Assembly (NCBI GenBank): GCA_946800325.1
Contig: OX326956.1
Location: forward strand, 46,639,552 to 46,703,551
Length of the DNA stretch: 64,000 bases
Direction of reading: 5' to 3'
DNA from: Luzula sylvatica
Taxonomy: Eukaryota; Streptophyta; Magnoliopsida; Poales; Juncaceae
A program made the position numbers and the translations under genes. A model generated the notes under the pieces. The model had not been told where the DNA came from and did not search any database. It saw nothing but the letters and a program-made list of their open reading frames with translations. Below, in pieces: positions 55,690 through 64,000 of this stretch (positions within the stretch are counted from its first letter, which is position 1; every line of letters starts with the position of its first letter).

Positions 55690-58600
55690 GAACGTCATTG
55701 ATTCGAGAGTCGAATCATAGTCGTATATTGGATATACGCACGGGTTATCAAAGTTCGTACCCGTTTGCATGATGCTAGATATTTAGAACGTCAATTTCGT
55801 TAAAATCACAAGTGAAATAAATTCACTAGAGATCAATCAAAAGTTGATTGAGAGTATATAGGAATGATCGTGAAAAAGTTTCATGATTTATCGTTTTGGA
55901 AACGAGCGAAAACGGAAGAAACGGCGAAATCTGCAGAAAATCAGAGTCTCTGCCGCCACGGGGGCAGTTTTTGGCGCCCCGGACGCGTCCCGGGCGAGGT
56001 TTTCTCGCGTCCCACGGGCCCCGGATGGGGCAGGGACCCCCGGAGGCTGATTTTGTTTTCGTGATAACTTTGGCTACAAAACTCGGAATTTTGAGTTCTT
56101 TATATCGATATGATCGGCATCAATCATTCTAGCATATTAGATAAATAATTATTTAGAATAATTAATTTTCCTAATTAGTACATATGCATTTATGAAAATC
56201 TTGTGATAGTGATATAATATGATTATGTCACGAATTTATTAAACATGAATGTCATGATCCCTCATAATATTTAAGTCGTAGAAATACCTTCCATGTCAAC
56301 AACCATCGAAATTGGTATCACAATATGTGTGTTGTTAGGCCTTCGTCATGCACACATGTTGATGGTATTAATGGGTGGCAAACGTTAAATGGGGACTTAC
56401 GTGTTGTTAGGCCTTCGTCATGCACGTGAGTAGTCCACTTGACGATACGTTTGATATGGTTATGACTTAACCGTCCAAGCCAATCCGATTGGAGTTCGGG
56501 GCATAGTTAGAATGCACACACGGAATTGGGATTGTATATGATACGATCCATCACCGAAATTCTATAAAGGTTCAAGAGTCGTATTGGATACGATTGGATA
56601 TTAATCCTACCTAAATAAGCGAGATCTCACTCGATAGGCCTTCGTCACTTGTGGGAGGATTGCGAAATATGGATCTCGGGCGTTATGGACTTGGAGTCTC
56701 GTATCGGTATGAGGGTTATCGATTCGATAAAATAACACTACTCATATAATCATCATATAAATATATAGATTAAGTACGCACGGTTAGGAGCTTAATCTTC
56801 ATCATCCGTTTAGAATTATGTTTTCAAGCAACACCAAATATATCGATGAGATCGATATGATAGATAGCTTTTGGGCCGGAATTACCATTTTTAACCTTGA
56901 TAGTCAAAGAATAGTTCTTAGACTTAAAGGAACGTGTTGGACACAAAATTGGTAGATTCGGGGCTCGAGGCTTTGGCTTTAGAGAAAGTCGGGTTCGATA
57001 AACTTTAATAAGAAATCGAACGATATTATGTGCCTTGTGGTGGCATGTATAGACGCAAATTTCTCAAAATTGTTTTGAGAATTCGGGTGCATACGAAAGT
57101 AAAACACAACGCTCATGAAATAGTTTCAAGAGCTTGAGCACATTGAATTGTTCGATGCAGCTCAAAGAGTAGGTTAGTTTTGAGACGCCTTATGGGTCTT
57201 TGATTAACACTCATGTGTTGATGGTACGAGATTTGATCTCCGTGACCGAATATCATATGCATTCGACAGATAATTTGATCCCTAAATTGCATGAGATGCG
57301 ATTTAAATTTGAATTGGAGATGCTCGAAGCATCCGAGGAATTCAATGCATAGAGATGCATGGATGTCCTTGTAATTCAAGGTTGGGATCGAAAGAAATAA
57401 ATGTCTAAGGGTATTTTGGGAAAAAAAATTCCAAACAGAAAGTTCGGACAAAGAGTTGTCCAAACTAATGACTCGAGAATGGTGAAATCCGAGGAGGATT
57501 AAACCTAGAAGTTGATTGCTTCTTTTGGCGTTGCCATCTTGGCCATATAAACGAGATACGTGTATCTAGATTCCATATGATGGATTGCTAGAATCATTCG
57601 AATTCGATTCGATTGATTAATGCGATACTTATTTATTAGGCAAGACGACAAAGGGCTATCGGTATTTTGTGTCCAAAGGTTGGAGAAAGATCCAACGAAT
57701 TATTGGAAATTACATTAAGTTGTAAATGTTCTGATAAGTTCCATTGCAAGAGGAGGCTATCGGTATTTTGTTACGTTTAGGGACGATTAAAGTAGATATG
57801 ATAATATCTATTTAATGCGTGCCGAAACAGAGACTTTTGAAAGGTTCAAAGAGTTTCAAAAACAAAATACAAAATTGACTAAGCAAGAAAATCAAATCCC
57901 TTTGATAGGATCGAGGAGGCGAGTATTTGAGCTACGCATTTCGATAGGATCGAAGAGGCGATATTTGAGTTATGAGTATTGATGATCATTTATGATTGTG
58001 GAATCGTTTCACGATTACCTTTATTCGGAACATTGAGATGTGACCGAAAAGAGAAAATGAACGCATGTTGGACATGGTTCGATAAATGATAAGTCAAACG
58101 GATATCCCAAAAATGTTTTGGGGATACGACCTTGAGACAGCCGCACTAATAAATGGTTGCATATATGATATGGACCATAAACCTTCTAATCGGTATAAAA
58201 GACGCCATATGAGATATGGATCGGAATGGTTCCGAAGTTGTAATGTGTACATATTTGAGGATGTGAGTATATTTCGAAATTGGTTTCGATTAAACTCAAT
58301 CCCAAATCTGAAAATTGTTCGTTTATCATATATCCTAAAGGAAGCTAAAGGGTATTAGTTCTAACGTCCCGACGAAAATGAGATTTTCGTGGCTCGAAGA
58401 GATGCCTTCTTAGAGGAGGACTGGATGCGCACAAGTTTGGAACTTGATGTCGCTTATCTCTATGCGGGCTAGTGGGAGTAGAATAAATCTCGAAAGAGTC
58501 CGAGATCTGGAAAATGAACATTGTACCGATAAAAGTTGACACGACTTCATCAAGAGTTGATGAATACGAGTCGAACACACAAAGGAATTTTTCGTAGATC

Positions 58601-59830
58601 AAGTAGGCTATATCATAAGCCGGTAAATACGGATTTATCGTTGCTAATGATGATAGATCGAAATCATATGGTGATTCGATATCCTACAAGGATGCTATGA
58701 AAATTAACGGTTCCACATGGCAAGGTGTCATGAAATCTGAGATTCGATCCGTGTAAATTACCAAGTTTAGAACTTGATTTCATTACTTTCAGGGTTAGAC
58801 CCGTGAAATGTGAATGGGTTTTTCAAGGTGAAGAACCTACATGGATAGGAATTTGCATATTTGCAAAGCAGGGCTTGTAGCGAAGAGTTTCATGCAATTC
58901 ATAGTAAGACTATGAAGAAACGTTTTCGCATGTTGCCATGCTTTCACATTCTCGAAATTCTGCTTGCCATGGTCGCATATTATGACTATGTGATGTGGAA
59001 AAATGGATGTCAAAACCGAATTTCTTGACAGAAATTTTTGAAAGGATGTGTATTTGACACAACCTTACGGTTTTGTCGATTCATAAGAATCGGAGATAGG
59101 ATATGCACGCTTTAACGATCCATATGATGGATTAGAGAAAGCTTCTCGGAATTGAAATATTCGTTTTGACGAAGTTATAAACTGTTATGACATTGTCGGA
59201 ACGAATGGGAAATTTGTGTACACATGAAGGTTAGTGGGAGCCGCGTTATATTTCTTGTAACGACACAAAATTTAGGCGAGACCGCTTATGAATTAAGCGT
59301 GAAGATCTATAGTATAGATCTAAGAAGTTCCTCGTTCTATATTATAGCACGTATATTGACATATTGTTGAAAATGGTTTTCAACATATAACTCCTTGGCG
59401 GAGTTAAATCGAAATGTCGAATGACAGAAATTTTCTACGGCTCGATGTGAGACATCAAGTAGGGCGGAAAATAATAATATGATGCTTTACATTTGATGTG
59501 AGGATCTATTATATCTGTCATGATATGTATGTGGCTATACGTCGTACACATAGAGCGTCTAGTTCACCATCCATAAAATCCATGGGAATCACACGAGTTT
59601 GAATGTAATGCGATTACATGAGACTAACTCTTGTGAATGTATAATGGTTATACATATATATACATAATGGTTATGTATCTTTAAACCCATCGGGATTTGT
59701 ATTGATAGCGGTGAATGTTATCCTTGAATACTTTGCAAAAGAATTTAGGATTTTATTTTATCTATAATGGTGTGGAGGACGTGTTGGTTATAAAGAGTTA
59801 TAACAATAACAGTTTCCAAATATGGCACGT
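55690..59830 (+). pseudogene. Degenerate copia polyprotein region, element B
   Basis: After a leader with GC-rich palindromic DNA (55957-56045) come gag/protease-equivalent DNA with many stops, an integrase stretch (58086-58358, MFWGYDLETAAL), a reverse-transcriptase-like stretch (about 58790-59180, with an AYYDY match and YGFVDS) and an RNase-H-proximal piece (about 59715-59830, GFYFIYNGVEDVL). Frames shift repeatedly. The same sequence runs on the minus strand in element A to the left. The element cannot move by itself. Confidence 0.8.
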
Positions 59831-62800
59831 CCAAATATGTAGCACGACTTTTGATAAGGGAATTTTTCATCACTTTTTACATGCACAAACTATAGAATTT
59901 AAATACTTAAATATGATTAAAGTATACCAAATATTCATAATTCCAATTTATTGAGATTAAATACTTTAAATTGTGTTTTTGTATTAATGTCAGGTGAAAA
60001 GTGCAATATCTCACAAAACCAGGACTGTGGAGGGATCGGTCTCGTCGTGCCGATCGATTTGATATATCATATGATGATATTTGATGCAATCATGAGAGAG
60101 AAATCGAGCTTTTACTCCAAACGGGTCAAACTTGACTCATTCCACGAAGGAACACAAAAACCTGACGAGATTTGGCACGAAATAAAATCTTCTGTGGCAA
60201 CCAGAGTGATACAGCCCAAATAACGAGCCCAAACCCTACATACACTGACTCGCCACACGAAAGATGTACGAAAATAGCTTACACCAGGTCCCTGCCCCCA
60301 CGTGAACCGAGATGCAACCCGTTCCCCTCTCTCTTCTCTGACCCACCACATACAGGACCACGTAAAATAATCCGCAGTAAATCCTGACCTCTGACTGGTC
60401 AATCTTCCAGGATCTTAAATCCTCTGTGGTTGTCTCGATCGTAGCAACTGTGCAGTGACCCGTAAGATACTCTCCTTGATTCGACACACAAGAAGCTGCA
60501 CGACTCGAGGTACAGAATAATAACCCGCTGACCAGTCAATGGTTATTTTCTCCAGATCTTATGTGGCGAGTGAAATCTGTGATCTACGCTGTGTGTCCTC
60601 TGGCTCTCCCATTCACGCGGTAATATACGATCGGCCACAAAGTTTTGGGCGCCGAAAATCCAGACGGGTTGTTTGAACAACTTTGTTGGCTCCAACAGCC
60701 TTGAATTTCCCCTCCATTCGTTTAAAACCACACTCTCCATTTAGAACATTTAATGAAGGCACTGAACAGGCCATGGCCCACTCCTCCTCTCCGGTCACGT
60801 CTGAAATGGAGAAAATGGGAGGAATTGAACTGATTTTCGGATGGATTTAAATGATTTAATCTGGATCTGAGACAAAGATGTTCAGGGGTATTTTTGGGTT
60901 TTCTCATTCGTTAGTTGGCCAAATTGGATGAAATTTGGACCATTGGATTCATTGCCTCTGGCTTTACCTACCCATGCAAGTTGCAATCTGAGATCTGAAA
61001 ATTTTCGGACTCTTTTTCCCCCCTTTTTCTCCTATAAATAAGGTCCAAGTTCTCCCTCTCAAATCATCCATTCTACCCACTCTCTCACCTGATCAAGAAA
61101 TCCATTGATTCTTGAATCTCCATCTCTCCCAAGCTCTCTAGCTTCTCAAGCTCATCTTTGAGCCATTTTTGCCGAGAAGATCGTGTCGACGCACGGTTTC
61201 CGAGGCCGCTCCGAGGATCGATCCTCTCTCTCTCAAGCTCCCAAAGTTTCTCTCCTCCTCCTCTCATGTCCTTTCAAGGTGTGAAGACTCGAGGACCTCG
61301 CCAAGATTCGATCTTGGACTTCACTCTCTTCTTTTTCGGTACTCTCTTTTACAATTGTTGCGTTTTAATTGGAAAAATATTAGATTTGAATAAACTCTGA
61401 TTGTAGATCTGTTATATTTGATAAAATAGAATTTGTAGAATTTTTGTGGATTTTATTTCGTAATTTTCCTATTTTTCCTTTGTGAAATACTCGATTGTTT
61501 TGTGCTGTTTTGTTAATTCCATTTAAAATAGAAAATTACTCAAAAATAAGTCTTTCTCAATATCACTGTTTAGATCTAGATCTGTAGTTTAATATAGTTT
61601 TTGAATAAATCAATTTCCTGCAATTTTCTATTTGTTATTGATTTTACAAAATCAGCCTGTTAAGGAGTAAACTGTAAATTGATGAAAAATCTTAATTCTG
61701 GACCTCATTGTCTGTGCTGTTTGGATCAATTGTAGAACCGTTTAAATTCCTAATTTCACTAGAAACTTTATATCTGATATCACTCTTGAATTAGGATTTT
61801 TATTGAGTTTGTTTGATATAATTTTCGATTTGATATGAATTTCTGAAAACTGCCTCTCAATAAAAATCTTTCTGGACCTTTTCGTGATCTTCCAGGGGCC
61901 TATTTGAAATTTGCTCGTTACTTTTTACTGAAAGCTCAAAATTGTGAACTTTTTGTGCCACTGGTCTCATTATTGAATTTTGAATCTCTGTACCAATTTT
62001 TAGACCTTTTCTCAAGATTTATAAATTGTAAGGTTCATTTAATGCCTCGTGATCTGTGCATCGCAACAAATTGAAAATTGTGAATTTTAAAGTGAAACTT
62101 TGACCATCCTTGTGGAGTTAAGACCAGAATTGTGACTGAATATTGGGTGTTTTAGACACTAAGAACACTTCTTGAAATTAGAATATCGTTTATGCGCAAA
62201 ATTTCCTTGGAACGAACCTCTACTTAGCCTATTCTAGTAGTTGTTTAAAAATAAATTTTGAGTAACTCGCAAGATTGAATTTACACATTTTAACGACCTA
62301 TTTTGCGATTTATCAACTTTCGATCACAAAGTGTGTACATGTTTTGCTTAAACGAAAACACGGTTATGTGGAAAGGTTCCACAAGACCAATAATTTATGA
62401 TTCTATTTACGGAGGCGAGTATATTGTGGTTATTAATCACAAAAGGAAGCGGTATGGATCAATGATGCATGACCAAACTCGAGTAGTCACGAGTTATCGG
62501 ATTTATGATTGTGTATTGCGTGAGACGCAATAGTACAAGCCAAAATGCCAAGGTCACGACCACTTATAGCCAATACTCAGAAAAATTTTATTTGATCCAT
62601 GAAATTTTGTGAAATGATGTGATCGTAGGTATTGGAAATGTTCCAAACCTGATGATGATTAACACTAGCGGGAACGTGCGGACCCGTTTACAAAACCGCT
62701 CTCTCTAGTCGCGCGTGACTGTCATGCGATGACTATGGGTATGAGATATCTAGAGGAGGAAGAAGAGAGTAGAGTGTAGTTATCTAATACGATAGTCCTC

Positions 62801-63035
62801 GCAGGTTATGGGTATGGAGATACCCATAGGTAAACGTTGTATCACCCAAATACTTAATCCATATGAATGCATCCCTTTTAAAAATTTTGTTTACTTAAAT
62901 TTTTTATGCATTAAAATGAAATATGAAAATTGTGTGCAGGTTGTGTAATTTGATTACATGAATCCTGATTTGAGCTTGTGTGGACGCCGGCATAATTGAG
63001 GATTATGTGCAGCAAAACCGTCACACCTAAAGTTT
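59831..63035 (+). mobile_element. Probable Ty3/gypsy LTR inserted in element B
   Basis: It interrupts the copia RNase-H-proximal region. It has a promoter core (TATAAATA at 61033-61040), a CT-rich leader at 61045-61290, long intronless AT-rich DNA and an end AAAACCGTCACA near 63028, as in many gypsy LTRs. Candidate left edges are TGTCAGGTG at about 59988 or TGATACAGCCC at about 60209. No matching target duplication was found, so the boundaries are open. Short open frames inside (such as 59951-60223, 62303-62533) show no known domain. Confidence 0.45.
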
Positions 63036-63949
63036 CATTTCTAAACATTCCTAGTCGCGGGTCAGTTTGCTTAAGAGAGAAGCATTTCTATTAAAAGGGA
63101 ATAGACTGAATGCGTACACTAGTACGTTAGCCGAGGAGATGATTATGTTTTGCTAATCATGGGACAAAGGTGTTTGTCGAATCGGGAACGTAGATATATG
63201 CAAGGTGACATATATTGGATATGACCGAAGCCGCGAGACCATGACATGGTTTAGTCATTATGGATGGACTCGCGACGAGTAGGGTATTAGGTTCTTCATA
63301 CTTTAGGGGACCATTGATTGCGTTACGTGCGTAACACAATGCTTTGATACGATCTTACGCTCACCTTAACATGGAGTTAAAACGGTCATCATTGGGTATT
63401 GTCCGAAACACGGAATTCAATGTGAGTCTCCAAGATAGGAATTGTTTATTCCGAAAGGAAGAGATATCTCTTAGGCCGCTCGATGAATTGATTAACGAAA
63501 ACCATGGCCACAGTCAATGATATTAATGGTTAATATCGATTGAAATTGTTAACTCAATTCGGAAACGATGAATAAGTATAGTTAATCAAAATATAAGGAT
63601 GACTACCACCATGCCTTTTGATTAACGGATATCACTAACAAGAGAACTAATAACCGTTATTCGAGATAGGCACAATGATCACAATCATTTTTCGTGTTAA
63701 CATGGGTAGCCATGATGGAGTGACTAGATCCCGCTCATGGGCTTGTAGTGCTTTGGAAACAGCCTACTTCCATCGTTAACCGAACATACATGGTCACACA
63801 ACGAGTCGTACTAAATCGGGCTTGATTATAAAGTTGGCACATAAGATGTGCATAGCTTGGTATTTGATACGCAAGCTATATTCTCTAAAATCGTGCATAT
63901 TGGATATGCATGAGTACCTTTTAGGTAGATCTGAAATTGAGTGGGAGAC
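63036..63949 (+). pseudogene. 3' internal part of copia element B
   Basis: Non-coding or degenerate DNA between the insert and the 3' LTR, parallel to 14900-15480. It ends in a purine tract (GAGTGGGAGAC at 63940-63949) that would prime plus-strand synthesis. Confidence 0.7.
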
Positions 63950-64000
63950 TGAAGGAAATACAGTTTCAGGATCAACCGTAAAAGTGTACACAAGGATAAA
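63950..64000 (+). mobile_element. 3' LTR of copia element B (cut by window end)
   Basis: The first 51 bp are identical to 54575-54625 as far as visible (TGAAGGAAATACAG..ACAAGGATAAA). Equality of the two LTRs over this stretch suggests a fairly recent insertion, though the internal part is decayed. Confidence 0.9.

Noticed and set aside
59951..62533. Small genes in the promoter-like DNA inside element B
   Set aside because: Frames are short, lack domains and fall in LTR-like leader and AT-rich DNA.

Overview
The window is nuclear DNA from a flowering plant. The genes have many short introns with GT..AG borders, the non-coding DNA is strongly AT-rich, and copia-type LTR retrotransposons, hAT, Mutator and CACTA elements, Helitrons and a tRNA-derived SINE are all present. 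The families found (chloroplast branching-enzyme class III, RNase III of the RTL2/RTL3 type, STIG1, WAK-type galacturonan-binding proteins) are typical of angiosperms. I cannot name the species.

Genes. Two paralogous RNase III genes (10936-13091 and 27787-29637, both plus) share three exons, all four catalytic acidic residues and an MGCV start that looks like a lipid-anchoring signal. A complete 19-exon class III starch branching enzyme gene (39975 down to 35630, 912 residues) lies on the minus strand. In Arabidopsis, from memory, RTL2 and this branching enzyme are near neighbours (At3g20420, At3g20440), so the block looks like conserved synteny. A decayed copy of the last four branching-enzyme exons follows the second RNase III gene, tail to tail, so a segmental duplication produced RNase III copy 2 plus this stub. 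Further right are two STIG1-like secreted cysteine-rich genes (40746-41501 plus, 51048-50617 minus) and a kinase-less WAK-type membrane protein (53102-51717 minus). Three exons of an unrecognised gene (26600-27256) stop at the duplication edge. A small minus-strand ORF with membrane segments (26030-25307) is split by a hAT MITE.

Layout. 1-8.5 kb: nested transposons (copia remnants with hAT and Mutator MITEs, a ~0.55 kb inverted repeat, an LTR carrying a hAT and a CACTA-like insertion, a second copia gag). 8.5-13.5 kb: RNase III copy 1 and duplicated upstream DNA. 13.5-26 kb: Helitron-like and copia remnants carrying pieces of glutamyl-tRNA synthetase and site-1 protease genes, and a SINE. 26-30.6 kb: truncated gene, RNase III copy 2, branching-enzyme stub. 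31.0-32.45 kb: a diverged ~168-bp tandem array. 32.9-34.6 kb: solo LTR split by a Mutator MITE. 35.6-41.5 kb: branching enzyme and STIG1-like gene. 42.3-50 kb: nested LTRs, a degenerate copia element and a FAR1-like pseudogene. 50.6-53.1 kb: STIG1-like and WAK-like genes. 53.5-64 kb: a decayed domain fragment, then a nearly full-length but decayed copia element whose 3' LTR runs off the window, with a probable gypsy LTR inside it.

The strongest leads for follow-up are the predicted membrane-anchored RNase III pair, the branching enzyme without its catalytic Asp, the STIG1 protein with a proline-rich 13-residue repeat domain, and a copia family whose LTRs hold palindromic TGACG modules and a site where a different microsatellite has expanded in each copy.
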